Of a stretch of 20,365 nucleotides of DNA, positions 7,618-16,314 are shown piece after piece. Under the pieces are notes generated by a model. That model saw nothing but the letters and a program-made list of their open reading frames with translations. It was not told the origin of the DNA and did no database searches. How positions within the stretch are numbered: position 1 is the stretch's first letter; every line of letters starts with the position of its first letter. Source of the DNA: AB-137-C09 sp964458185 (GTDB taxonomy: Bacteria; Pseudomonadota; Zetaproteobacteria; Mariprofundales; Mariprofundaceae); the NCBI GenBank assembly GCA_964458185.1, contig CAYWFG010000029.1:1-20365 (forward strand), written 5' to 3'. The translations under genes were made by a program, and so were the position numbers.

Positions 7618-7722
7618 CGTAGGGGCAACCCCATGTGGTTGCCCTGTTTGGCATTGCCTACCCTGTATTGGTTATGGTTATTTTATACCACAAGAAGGCA
7701 ACCACACAGGGTTGCCCCTACG
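7618..7722. repeat. REP-like double palindrome after the atp operon
   Basis: The left arm (7618-7644) and right arm (7697-7722) are inverted copies sharing GTAGGGGCAACCC-NN-TGTGGTTGCC. Each arm is itself a hairpin (GGGCAACC...GGTTGCCC on the left, GGCAACC...GGTTGCC on the right), so the 105-bp unit can fold as two small hairpins or one long stem with a roughly 52-base loop. This is the organisation of paired REP/BIME elements, and GGGGCAACC-type palindromes are common extragenic repeats in environmental bacteria. It sits 17 bp after atpC and may stabilise or end the atp transcript, though no T-run follows. No transposase is nearby. Confidence 0.75.
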
Positions 7723-7766
7723 GTTGCATGGGGCGCATCAATTAAAAAAGGATAGTACCACAATAT

Positions 7767-8744
7767 ATGCGCCATTGGTCATTTGTTTTTTATATAATAT
7801 CGTTGTTTTTTGCTGTATCCAACATGGCACTTGCCGATACGATTCAGTCGTTTGATGACTATATACTGCCTATTAAAAAGCCACTTGATTTAAATATAGA
7901 CAAAGTAGCCCTTGGTCGCTCTCTTTTCCATGAAAAACGTCTTTCTTCTGATAACTCAATTAGTTGCGCTCATTGCCATCATTTGGCATCAGGTGGTGCA
8001 GATTCGCTGGCACATTCTTTTGGTGTGGGAGGGCTGAAAGGTACGATTAACACCCCAACAGTATACAATGCTGTATACAATTTGGCACAATTTTGGGATG
8101 GTCGTGCAGCCACGCTAGAAGATCAAATTGATGGCCCCATCAATAACCCTTTAGAAATGGCTTCGAATTGGTCTAATATTGTAAAAAAACTTCAGCAAGA
8201 TTCTACTTACTCGCAACGTTTTAAAAAGATCTATGGTCGAAAAGGCCTCACAGCAGATAACATTAAAGATGCCATTGCTACTTTTGAACGCTCATTGGTA
8301 ACTGCCAATGCACCCTTTGATCGTTTTTTGCGAGGTGATCAAAAAGCGATAAATAATGATGCCAAAAAAGGCTATGCTTTGTTTCAATCGTATGGCTGTG
8401 TTTCTTGCCATCAAGGTATTAACGTTGGTGGCAATATGTTTCAAACGATGGGCGTATTTGGTGATTATTTTAAAGACCGTGGTGACATAACCCCTGCTGA
8501 TGCAGGACGTTACTCCGTGACGGGGCGAGCATCTGATCAACATAAATTTAAAGTGCCCAGTTTGCGATTGGTGACGTTAACTGCGCCTTATTTTCATGAT
8601 GGTTCAATTGATACCTTAGATGAAGCGATTCAAATTATGGCACGGTATGAGCTGGGGCGCATGATTCCCGATGAAGATGTGCAAGCTATTATTTCTTTTT
8701 TAACATCATTAAAAGGTGAGCTACTAACGAGTAGCACACCATGA
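7767..8744 (+). CDS. Periplasmic dihaem cytochrome c peroxidase (CCP/MauG family)
   Basis: A 325-residue protein with a signal peptide (hydrophobic residues 5-20, likely cleavage after ALA near residue 23). Two covalent haem motifs are visible: CAHCH at 67-71 (peroxidatic N-terminal haem) and CVSCH at 211-215 (electron-transfer haem). Family hallmarks FWDGRA (109-114), NPLEM (127-131) and PYFHDGS (274-280) are present. Bacterial enzymes of this type reduce hydrogen peroxide to water with electrons from cytochrome c or related donors; MauG-like relatives oxidise proteins instead, so the substrate is not certain. Met224 or Met228 could be the distal ligand of the second haem. The gene ends in a 4-base ATGA overlap with the kinase gene. 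Confidence 0.93.
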   Translation: MRHWSFVFYIISLFFAVSNMALADTIQSFDDYILPIKKPLDLNIDKVALGRSLFHEKRLSSDNSISCAHCHHLASGGADSLAHSFGVGGLKGTINTPTVYNAVYNLAQFWDGRAATLEDQIDGPINNPLEMASNWSNIVKKLQQDSTYSQRFKKIYGRKGLTADNIKDAIATFERSLVTANAPFDRFLRGDQKAINNDAKKGYALFQSYGCVSCHQGINVGGNMFQTMGVFGDYFKDRGDITPADAGRYSVTGRASDQHKFKVPSLRLVTLTAPYFHDGSIDTLDEAIQIMARYELGRMIPDEDVQAIISFLTSLKGELLTSSTP

Positions 8745-11700
8745 GACTATTTTACCCTCTTATTGTATTGTTGATTGTTGGTTTATTGTTAGTGGCATTT
8801 ATGTTTGGCCCCAACTCTTACCGTGTTGATCTTAAAAGTTACCACCAGATCACTGAATTGATTGAACAAATAAAAGATGAGGATATGGAACTCAATGAAC
8901 ACATGCTCATGGCAAGCAGTGGTATGCTTAAAAATTTTGATTCTATGGTTCATATCGTTAAAGAACTTAACAAATTAGAAAAAAACTTTAACCATCTGAA
9001 AAAAGATTTGTCAGAAAATAACAAAAAAGAATTAACGCCGCTTATTAAGCGACTGTTTACCTTGATCGATACAAAAATTAAAGCTTTGGAGCAATACAAA
9101 GAGAATTATGCTATTTGGCATAACTCTCGGGCATATTTACCCACTGCGGCAAACCATCTTCTTCCTAAGTTAGATATTGATGTGCAAACACATTTGTATG
9201 ACTTAACATCCCATATCTATATCTATGTTAATAATCCTTCATTAACACGAAAAGAAGCTATTATTACAATGATTCAGGCATTTGAAGGCTACGCCATTAG
9301 CAGTTATGCACAAGAACATTTGATGATGATTTTTACTCATATACGTATCATCCTAAATGGTGCTGATATGCTGAAAAATGTGTCTATGACCATCATGTCA
9401 CAACCTACATTAAAAACTATTGAATCTATTGCAAAGCAACAAGAAAAACGTCACGCTGAAGCATTGGCTACCAGTGATTTAATTATGTTGTTTTTGTCAT
9501 TGGTCGCGGTGTTGTTTTTTTGTTATATGTCATGGGTGATGTATCGCTTGCGTATGACAGGCTATGAGCTGGAATCTAGCATTGCTGAATTGAATCATCA
9601 AAAGTTTGCTTTGGATGAACATGCCATTGTGAGTGCAACGAATATTGATGGTGATATCACTTATGTTAATGATAAATTTTGTACCCTTAGTGGCTACAAT
9701 AAAAAAGAGTTGATTGGTAGAAATCATCGTATTCTTCGATCAGACGAACATTCCCCTGAAATGTTTAAAACATTATGGGCAACGATTAGCAAGGGTAAGC
9801 CATGGCATGGAGAGATTAAAAACATTGCTAAAAACGGTAGTGTTTATTGGGTTGATGCGACGGTTGTTCCTTTTATGGATGATGCAGGAAAACCTTTTAA
9901 ATATATTGGCATTCGCACAGATATTACCGAACGAAAGGCTGCCGCAGCAGAAAAATTAACGAGCAGTGAAAATAACTTATTTCGCGTTTTTGAGTGCACC
10001 CCCATTCCGTTGGCTATTATTAATGATCTTGATAGTGGGTTGATATTACTTTGTAATCAGGCGATGAAACAATTGCATGCTAATGATCAGCACCCAAACA
10101 AACTTTTTGAATCAGCGATTGACCCGAAACATCGTAGTTTGTTACATGAACAGTTGAATGAAAAAGGTTATGTGGAAGACTATGAACTTGGCGTAAAGTT
10201 TCAGGGTATGAATGAAAAACGTTGTTGTTTAATGTCACTCCATTCCATGGTTTTTTCTGGCGAAAAAGCTTTTCTGATCAGTCTTTTTGATATCAGTAAG
10301 CAAAAAGATGATGCCGTAGAATTGCAACATGCCAAAGAACATGCTGAACAAGCAGCGCAAGCAAAAGGCGACTTTTTGGCAAACATGAGCCATGAAATAC
10401 GCACTCCCATGAATGCCATCATGGGTCTTTCAGAATTAGCATTAATGGCTGAACTTCCGCCTAAACAACGTGATTATTTAAGTAAAATTCATCGTTCTTC
10501 CACGGCATTATTGTCCATAATTAATGATATTTTGGATTTTTCTAAAATTGATGCTGGCAAGATGGATATAGAAGATATCGCGTTTGATTTGCAAGATGTT
10601 TTAGATCATGTCACCGATATGATCGCATTAAAAGCCAGTGAAAAAAACCTTGAGTTTCTGATTGTTTCTAAACCAGATTTGCACACCGCCTTGATTGGTG
10701 ATCCCTTACGTTTGGGGCAAATTTTAATCAATTTAGCCAACAACGCAGTGAAGTTTACAGCCTCGGGTGATATTAGCATTGTGATTGATGTTGTGGAGCA
10801 AACAAAATACCAAATTAAACTATCGTTCATGGTGAAAGATACAGGGATTGGCATGACGGATGCTCAATTGGCAGGACTTTTTCAATCGTTTTCTCAGGCT
10901 GATACATCGACTACGCGAAAATATGGCGGCACGGGTCTTGGTCTAACGATTTCTAAAAAGTTAGTAGAAATGATGGGCGGAGAGATCGGCGTGAACTCTG
11001 TGATCGGTCAAGGTTCTATCTTTTCTTTTACTGCAATGTTTGGTTTTAGCCATCATATTAAAAAAATACAGCATATTCCGACTGAGATGAAAGGACTTAG
11101 GGCATTGATTGTTGATGACCATGCGGCTTCGCGTGAGGTTTTGTTGGGGTTGATGGATTCATTAGGGTTTCAATCTGGCGAGGCATGCTCTGGTGCAGAG
11201 GCGATTCAAAAACTGGAACATGCCAATGAAAATGCGCCTTACCAACTGGTATTGATGGATTGGAAAATGCCCGATATGGATGGTATTGAGGCGGGTCGTT
11301 ATATTAAACATCAAATGAATTTAGCCCCAGATCCAACCATGCTAATCGTTACCGCACATGGACATGAGACACTCAAATGTGAATCCAAGCAAGCAGGGTT
11401 TGATGGCTATTTGCTTAAGCCTGTGAATCAATCGACATTGTTTGATAGTATTGTATCAGCATTAAAATTAACAATACCAGAAATTGGCAAAAAATCATAC
11501 AAACGTTTGCCAAAAGCAAGTGAAAAGTTTGAAAAAACACACGTATTGCTGGTTGAAGATAATGATATTAACCAACAAATTGCAGTGGAACTTTTGGCAA
11601 AAGCAGGCATTAAAACAACGGTTGCAGAGAACGGAAAGAAAGGCGTAAAAGTGGCAAAAGGGACAGCATTTGATGCCATACTAATGGATGTGCAAATGCC

Positions 11701-12304
11701 TGTTATGGATGGCATTGAAGCCACACAAAAAATCCGAACATTTGATGTTAATACTCCCATCATTGCCATGACTGCCAACGCCATGGCTGGTGATCGCGAA
11801 CATTGCCTTGATGTAGGCATGGATGATTATATTACTAAACCTATTAATAGCGTAGAGTTATTTGATGTTTTACGCCGTCATATAAAAGAAGAAACCTTGC
11901 CACCCAATGCTGACCAAGTAATCAACAATGAAAATAGCAAACAAGGTGCGGTGGTATTTGAAACCGATATAGCAATACTGGATATGCAAGAAGGTTTATC
12001 TCATGTTGATGGTGACCAAAAACTGTATTACAGTATTTTAAAACGATTTTGTGATACACGAGCAAACACCGTAGATGAGATAAAACAGGCTGTCTTGGAA
12101 GATAAGCTTAAAGACGCCTTGCGTATAGCCCATACCCTTAAAGGTATTGCTGGCACCATTGGCGCACCATTGCTTGCTGAAGCTGCCTTGGATTTAGAAC
12201 GTGTTTTTCACATGGGTAAAATTGAATCATCCAATCCACTCTACACTACTGCAAAAAATGAGTTGAACAAAGTATTGGATGCTGCAAAGGCATACATTGC
12301 ATGA
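8741..12304 (+). CDS. Hybrid sensor histidine kinase (DAHL-PAS-PAS-HisKA-HATPase-REC-REC-Hpt)
   Basis: A 1187-residue inner-membrane phosphorelay kinase. Membrane helices at about 3-22 and 246-268 enclose a helical periplasmic domain that matches the DAHL sensor type (NFDSM at 65-69; EQYKENYAIWHNSRAYLP at 117-134). Two PAS domains follow (about 290-400 and 408-530). His551 in MSHEIRTPMN is the autophosphorylation site; the ATPase has its N box near 667, DTGIG at 700-704 and GGTGLGL from 729. Receiver domains carry Asp840 (MDWKMPDMDG) and Asp983 (MDVQMPVMDG), and the C-terminal Hpt has His1131 (AHTLKG). All phosphorelay residues are intact. The ligand is unknown. Overlap with the peroxidase gene implies coupled translation and perhaps a redox- or peroxide-related signal. 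No response regulator with an output domain lies nearby. Confidence 0.94.
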   Translation: MRLFYPLIVLLIVGLLLVAFMFGPNSYRVDLKSYHQITELIEQIKDEDMELNEHMLMASSGMLKNFDSMVHIVKELNKLEKNFNHLKKDLSENNKKELTPLIKRLFTLIDTKIKALEQYKENYAIWHNSRAYLPTAANHLLPKLDIDVQTHLYDLTSHIYIYVNNPSLTRKEAIITMIQAFEGYAISSYAQEHLMMIFTHIRIILNGADMLKNVSMTIMSQPTLKTIESIAKQQEKRHAEALATSDLIMLFLSLVAVLFFCYMSWVMYRLRMTGYELESSIAELNHQKFALDEHAIVSATNIDGDITYVNDKFCTLSGYNKKELIGRNHRILRSDEHSPEMFKTLWATISKGKPWHGEIKNIAKNGSVYWVDATVVPFMDDAGKPFKYIGIRTDITERKAAAAEKLTSSENNLFRVFECTPIPLAIINDLDSGLILLCNQAMKQLHANDQHPNKLFESAIDPKHRSLLHEQLNEKGYVEDYELGVKFQGMNEKRCCLMSLHSMVFSGEKAFLISLFDISKQKDDAVELQHAKEHAEQAAQAKGDFLANMSHEIRTPMNAIMGLSELALMAELPPKQRDYLSKIHRSSTALLSIINDILDFSKIDAGKMDIEDIAFDLQDVLDHVTDMIALKASEKNLEFLIVSKPDLHTALIGDPLRLGQILINLANNAVKFTASGDISIVIDVVEQTKYQIKLSFMVKDTGIGMTDAQLAGLFQSFSQADTSTTRKYGGTGLGLTISKKLVEMMGGEIGVNSVIGQGSIFSFTAMFGFSHHIKKIQHIPTEMKGLRALIVDDHAASREVLLGLMDSLGFQSGEACSGAEAIQKLEHANENAPYQLVLMDWKMPDMDGIEAGRYIKHQMNLAPDPTMLIVTAHGHETLKCESKQAGFDGYLLKPVNQSTLFDSIVSALKLTIPEIGKKSYKRLPKASEKFEKTHVLLVEDNDINQQIAVELLAKAGIKTTVAENGKKGVKVAKGTAFDAILMDVQMPVMDGIEATQKIRTFDVNTPIIAMTANAMAGDREHCLDVGMDDYITKPINSVELFDVLRRHIKEETLPPNADQVINNENSKQGAVVFETDIAILDMQEGLSHVDGDQKLYYSILKRFCDTRANTVDEIKQAVLEDKLKDALRIAHTLKGIAGTIGAPLLAEAALDLERVFHMGKIESSNPLYTTAKNELNKVLDAAKAYIA

Positions 12305-12347
12305 TATCTTTATCTGTATCAATAGACTGTCTTTAAAGCTTTAATGA

Positions 12348-13001
12348 ATGCCACAACCTTTTCAATTCCCTGACCCCTTATTTACTCTAGAAGACTTCCC
12401 TAATTGTAAATCCTTTTACTTGTGTAAGGGCGAATTTGTATTGTTTGAACGGGATGCAGGTTCGGGCAATTGTTTTCTTATTGTTGATGGCGCGATGGAC
12501 GTTCGGTTGATGATGGCAGGTGGTAATGAAGCGTTGTTGTATACTTTGCAGGCTGGTGAATTAATCGGTGAATTATCGCTTTTTTTGGAGCGGCGGACGG
12601 CAAGTATTGTCGCTGCCGAAAATGCTCGGTTATTAACCATTCCCCCTGCTGTTTTTTGGCACGCCTTTGAGGCTAAAGATTTTCAGCTACGAATAAGCAG
12701 CTTGTTTTTATCGCGTTATTTGCGCTCTCACGATGTCGTCTGTCGCTTGGGTCAACCGAGTATTGCGATGCGGCTTTGCCGTTATTTTTTATCGTTACCA
12801 GCATGGAAAAACCACCCTGATAATATGTTGTTAACGACTTTGCCTACCCGCGAGGCAATGGCACATTTGCTAAGCTGCCAACGAGAAACAGTGAGCCGTG
12901 CTTTTCGGAAATTATTATTAATGGAACTGATTAAACAGCATAGCCGTCAAGAGTATTGGCTAGACAAACAAAAAATAGCCCTTTTTTTGGATGATTATTG
13001 A
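12348..13001 (+). CDS. CRP/FNR-family transcriptional regulator
   Basis: A 217-residue regulator with an N-terminal cyclic-nucleotide-binding-type beta barrel (about 15-110), a dimer helix and a C-terminal winged helix-turn-helix (about 150-215). GELSLF at 74-79 and RTAS at 83-86 resemble the phosphate-binding cassette of CRP, where the Arg and following Ser contact cAMP; here Thr replaces that Ser. The recognition helix CQRETVSRAF (177-186) keeps the Arg-Glu-x3-Arg pattern of CRP, so TGTGA-like half-sites are plausible. Cysteines at 20, 26, 42, 132, 144 and 177 do not match the FNR cluster spacing. It follows the kinase by 43 bp and precedes tyrS by 20 bp. Effector and targets are unknown. 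Confidence 0.88.
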   Translation: MPQPFQFPDPLFTLEDFPNCKSFYLCKGEFVLFERDAGSGNCFLIVDGAMDVRLMMAGGNEALLYTLQAGELIGELSLFLERRTASIVAAENARLLTIPPAVFWHAFEAKDFQLRISSLFLSRYLRSHDVVCRLGQPSIAMRLCRYFLSLPAWKNHPDNMLLTTLPTREAMAHLLSCQRETVSRAFRKLLLMELIKQHSRQEYWLDKQKIALFLDDY

Positions 13002-13021
13002 TTAGATTTTACGGAGATTAG

Positions 13022-14218
13022 ATGAATATTGAACAACAAATAGCATTGTTGTCGCGTGGGGCATGTGAAGTTTTGCCGCAAGGTGGCTTAGAAGCACGCT
13101 TGCGCTTGGCAGAAAAAGAACAACGCCCTTTACGGATCAAAGCAGGCTTTGACCCTACTGCACCTGACTTGCATCTTGGTCATACTGTTTTATTAGAGAA
13201 ACTGCGCCAATTTCAACAATGTGGTCACGATGTGATTTTTATGATTGGTGATTTCACTGCCATGATTGGTGATCCTACGGGTAAAAGTGAAACACGTCCG
13301 CCATTGTGCGAAGAAGATATTGCGTACAATGCCAAAAGTTACACCACGCAAGTATTTAATATACTCGATGAAACACGCACCCAAGTATTGTTCAATTCCG
13401 AATGGCTGGGGAAAATGAGTGCCGCCGAGATGATTCAATTGGCAGGAAAAGCCACTGTGGCACGCATGCTAGAGCGTGATGACTTTGAAAAACGCTATGG
13501 CAGTGGGCAGCCCATTGCTATTCATGAGTTCCTTTACCCTTTGGTGCAAGGCTATGATTCAGTTGCGCTAAAAGCCGATGTTGAGTTAGGTGGTAACGAT
13601 CAAAAATTCAACTTGTTGATGGGACGACAATTACAAACAGCACACGGGCAGTTACCGCAAGTGATTCTTACGATGCCTTTGTTGGTTGGTATTGATGGCA
13701 CACAAAAAATGTCCAAATCATTGGGTAACTGTATTGCCATTGATGAACCTGCCCATGAACAATTCGGTAAAATCATGAGTGTTTCCGATGAGCTTATGTT
13801 TGATTATTACGAATTACTTACCGATGTAGACTTAGATACCATTCGTGCCATGCACCCCATGGAAGCTAAAAAACAATTGGCAACATTATTGATTGTCCGT
13901 TTTCATGGCGAAGATGCAGCGGCAACAGCGAGAACAGGATTTGAAAAACAATTTGCACGCAAAGAAATCCCTGACGATATTCCTGAAAAATCATTAACTA
14001 GCGAGGATGATGGGCTGTGGATTGTTCATGCGTTGACGCAATCAGGCTTAACTAAAAGCAACGGTGAAGCCATGCGTTTGATCAAACAAGGGGCATTATC
14101 GTTAGATGGCGAACGAGTGAACGATAAAGATATGCGCTTGCATGCAGCAACAACCGTGTTAATCAAGCTAGGAAAACGCCGTTTTTTACGGCTACACATT
14201 GAAGCAGGAGTAGGGTAA
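13022..14218 (+). CDS. tyrS: Tyrosyl-tRNA synthetase
   Basis: Cytoplasmic class I aminoacyl-tRNA synthetase (398 residues) that charges tRNA-Tyr. The HIGH-type motif is HLGH at 51-54 within FDPTAPDLHLGHTVLL, the KMSKS loop is KMSKS at 229-233, and the tyrosine pocket segment includes GYDSVALKADVELGGNDQ (177-194). A C-terminal S4 RNA-binding domain occupies about 335-395. The PTAPDLHLGH form points to the TyrRS subgroup common in proteobacteria. GGAG (13013-13016) precedes the ATG by 5 bases. The stop overlaps the next start by one base (TAATG). Confidence 0.97.
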   Translation: MNIEQQIALLSRGACEVLPQGGLEARLRLAEKEQRPLRIKAGFDPTAPDLHLGHTVLLEKLRQFQQCGHDVIFMIGDFTAMIGDPTGKSETRPPLCEEDIAYNAKSYTTQVFNILDETRTQVLFNSEWLGKMSAAEMIQLAGKATVARMLERDDFEKRYGSGQPIAIHEFLYPLVQGYDSVALKADVELGGNDQKFNLLMGRQLQTAHGQLPQVILTMPLLVGIDGTQKMSKSLGNCIAIDEPAHEQFGKIMSVSDELMFDYYELLTDVDLDTIRAMHPMEAKKQLATLLIVRFHGEDAAATARTGFEKQFARKEIPDDIPEKSLTSEDDGLWIVHALTQSGLTKSNGEAMRLIKQGALSLDGERVNDKDMRLHAATTVLIKLGKRRFLRLHIEAGVG

Positions 14219-14472
14219 TGGCAAGCAATCAAAAATTGGATGATATTGCAGAAAAAATAACCAGTGGTATTCGCATGTTAGGCGGTATTAAACATGAAGC
14301 CGATGCACAAGTGCGTAGCATTGTTGAAAGTGCATTGGGGCATTTTGATGTGGTAACGCAAGAGCGTATGGAAGTACAAGAAGCAATGCTGAGCAAAGCA
14401 CGCAATCAGCTCGATGTCTTAGAAGCCCGCATTACAGCACTAGAAGCGCAACTCAAAGAACGCGAAAAGTAG
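14218..14472 (+). CDS. ubiK: UbiK/BMFP-family ubiquinone biosynthesis accessory factor
   Basis: A small 84-residue, almost wholly helical protein with a C-terminal coiled coil (about 50-84, LEARITALEAQLKEREK). Size, the N-terminal amphipathic segment (DDIAEKITSGIRML) and the coiled-coil end match UbiK/YqiC, which trimerises and supports late ubiquinone biosynthesis under oxygen with UbiJ. It shares one base with the tyrS stop and is 6 bp before comM; ubiK near comM is a familiar arrangement in gammaproteobacteria such as Pseudomonas. The sequence is short, so the call leans partly on context. Confidence 0.85.
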   Translation: MASNQKLDDIAEKITSGIRMLGGIKHEADAQVRSIVESALGHFDVVTQERMEVQEAMLSKARNQLDVLEARITALEAQLKEREK

Positions 14473-14478
14473 CCGCTG

Positions 14479-15981
14479 ATGCCTGCTGCTCGCCTCGTTT
14501 CTGCTGCCTTACGCGGACTTGATGCAGAAGCTGTTGCCCTAGAGGTGGATTTATCGCGTGGCTTACCGGGTTGGAGCATGGTTGGTTTGCCAGATGCCGC
14601 AGTGCGAGAATCGCGTGATCGGGTGCGGGCTGCGTTGTTGAATTCTGGTTTTGATTTTCCGCTGAGTTATATCACGGTTAACCTTGCCCCTGCTGATATA
14701 CGCAAAGATGGCGCGTATTTTGATTTGCCTGTGGCAGTAGGTATTTTGCTGGCTTCAAATCAATTAAAACCTAACGATGGCTCGCTTCCTTTTTTACTCG
14801 GTGAAATGGCTTTAGATGGTCGTTTGAATCGTGTGCGTGGCATTTTACCGTTGGTACAATTTGCTCAAAAAGAAGGGTTTTCTGCCGTGATTGTGCCTGC
14901 TGAAAATGCTGACGAAGCAGCACAAGTGCAAGATATTGATGTGTTATCAGCACAATCATTGCTTGATGTTCATCAGCATCTGGCTGGTGCTACGTTGATG
15001 CAGCCTCACCAGATTAAACTACTACCCACAATCGATACATCAGGACCCGACATGAAAGATGTCCGTGGTCAGGCGCATGCGCGTCGTGCGATGGAAATTG
15101 CCGCCGCAGGTGCGCATCATTTGTTGATGAGTGGTTCACCCGGCGTTGGCAAAAGCATGCTCGCCGCACGCATGCCGGGCATTTTGCCTGCGTTAACTGA
15201 AGCAGATAGGCTGGATGTAGCGCGTATTTATAGCATTGCTGCCGAACCACGCTCACCTTTACTCGGCACCCCGCCGTTTCGTTCGCCGCATCATTCTGCC
15301 TCAGATGTTGCTTTGATTGGTGGTGGAAGTATTCCTCGCCCCGGTGAAGTGAGTAAAGCACATTGTGGGGTGCTTTTCCTTGATGAATTACCTGAATACA
15401 AGCGACAAGTGTTGGAAGTCTTGCGACAACCGCTAGAAACAGGTGAAGTTTGCATTGCCCGTGCTGCCGATACATTGATGTTCCCAGCGCGTTTCCAGCT
15501 TATTGCGGCAATGAACCCTTGCCCTTGTGGTTATTTGGGGCATCCAACGCGCCGTTGCCGTTGTTCTGATGTACAAGTTCGTCGTTATCAATCCCGCATT
15601 TCAGGCCCTTTGCTGGATCGTTTTGACCTACGCATTGATATGCCACCTGTGGAGCAAGAAGCGCTGTTAACGATGCAGGCAGGTGAATCATCGGCATGTA
15701 TTGCCGAGCGTGTGAAGCTGTGTCGATTGCGGCAAATAGATCGTCAAGGGGTATGCAATGCCGTGTTAACGCCCTCTGATCTTGAGAAGTTCGCTAACCC
15801 TGATGCAGCTGGTTTACAGTTATTACAACAAGCATTGCAACACTTTGGTTTATCAGCACGCAGTTATCATCGACTATTAAAAGTAGCCTTAACCATTGCT
15901 GATCTAGTTGAAGCACCCATGCAAAAATATCATATTGCAGAGGCATTACAATACCGAGGTCAGCAACTGGATCATCAGTGA
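14479..15981 (+). CDS. comM: ComM/YifB-family AAA+ ATPase
   Basis: A 500-residue protein of the magnesium-chelatase-like AAA+ family. The N-terminal Lon-S16-like region (about 1-170) has the hallmark GLPGWSMVGLPDAAVRESRD (28-47). The ATPase core has Walker A GSPGVGKS (219-226) and Walker B VLFLDEL (298-304). Cys348, 350, 360 and 362 in the PCPCGYLGH-CRC region look like a metal site. The conserved C-terminal helices contain ARSYHRLLKVALTIADL. ComM is a hexameric helicase promoting branch migration during natural transformation, although the gene is also common in species not known to be competent. No other competence gene is in the window. Confidence 0.93.
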   Translation: MPAARLVSAALRGLDAEAVALEVDLSRGLPGWSMVGLPDAAVRESRDRVRAALLNSGFDFPLSYITVNLAPADIRKDGAYFDLPVAVGILLASNQLKPNDGSLPFLLGEMALDGRLNRVRGILPLVQFAQKEGFSAVIVPAENADEAAQVQDIDVLSAQSLLDVHQHLAGATLMQPHQIKLLPTIDTSGPDMKDVRGQAHARRAMEIAAAGAHHLLMSGSPGVGKSMLAARMPGILPALTEADRLDVARIYSIAAEPRSPLLGTPPFRSPHHSASDVALIGGGSIPRPGEVSKAHCGVLFLDELPEYKRQVLEVLRQPLETGEVCIARAADTLMFPARFQLIAAMNPCPCGYLGHPTRRCRCSDVQVRRYQSRISGPLLDRFDLRIDMPPVEQEALLTMQAGESSACIAERVKLCRLRQIDRQGVCNAVLTPSDLEKFANPDAAGLQLLQQALQHFGLSARSYHRLLKVALTIADLVEAPMQKYHIAEALQYRGQQLDHQ

Positions 15982-16001
15982 TGCTTTTTAACATTAAATC
16001 A

Positions 16002-16029
16002 TTGACAACACATTCTGCCACGCTAAAGT
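16002..16029 (+). promoter_or_regulatory. Predicted promoter of tRNA-fMet
   Basis: TTGACA at 16002-16007 is a perfect -35 hexamer; TAAAGT at 16024-16029 follows after 16 bp as a 4-of-6 match to the -10 consensus. GC-containing sequence after the -10 box is typical of stable-RNA promoters. Transcription from here would give about 45 bases of 5' leader removed by tRNA processing. Confidence 0.5.
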
Positions 16030-16081
16030 TCGCCTCGTTCGCAGCGCATCGGCAGTCAAATATTGTGCCTGTTGACGATAA

Positions 16082-16156
<75 letters not shown>

Positions 16157-16162
16157 AACATA

Positions 16163-16206
16163 AAGCCAGTAAGTCTACATAAAAAGACTTGCTGGCTTTT
16201 TTATTT
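16163..16206 (+). terminator. Rho-independent terminator of tRNA-fMet
   Basis: AAGCCAGTAAGTCT (16163-16176) pairs with AGACTTGCTGGCTT (16185-16198) over 14 positions with one G-T wobble, and TTTTTTATTT follows. This is a strong intrinsic terminator for the tRNA. Read from the other strand it has a short T-rich tail (CTTTATGTTT) and may also help end the converging rep transcript. Confidence 0.92.
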
Positions 16207-16314
16207 CATAAACGTCTTTCCTTGTTTTTTTAGTTGAGCTTAATTCCAAGGTATTCATGCAGTAATTATTTATAACTTATTAGATATATCGAAATGTATA
16301 GATCACAAGAAAGG

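Noticed and set aside
12348..13001. Oxygen-sensing FNR with an iron-sulphur cluster
   Set aside because: The N-terminal cysteines (20, 26) and Cys132 do not match FNR cluster spacing.
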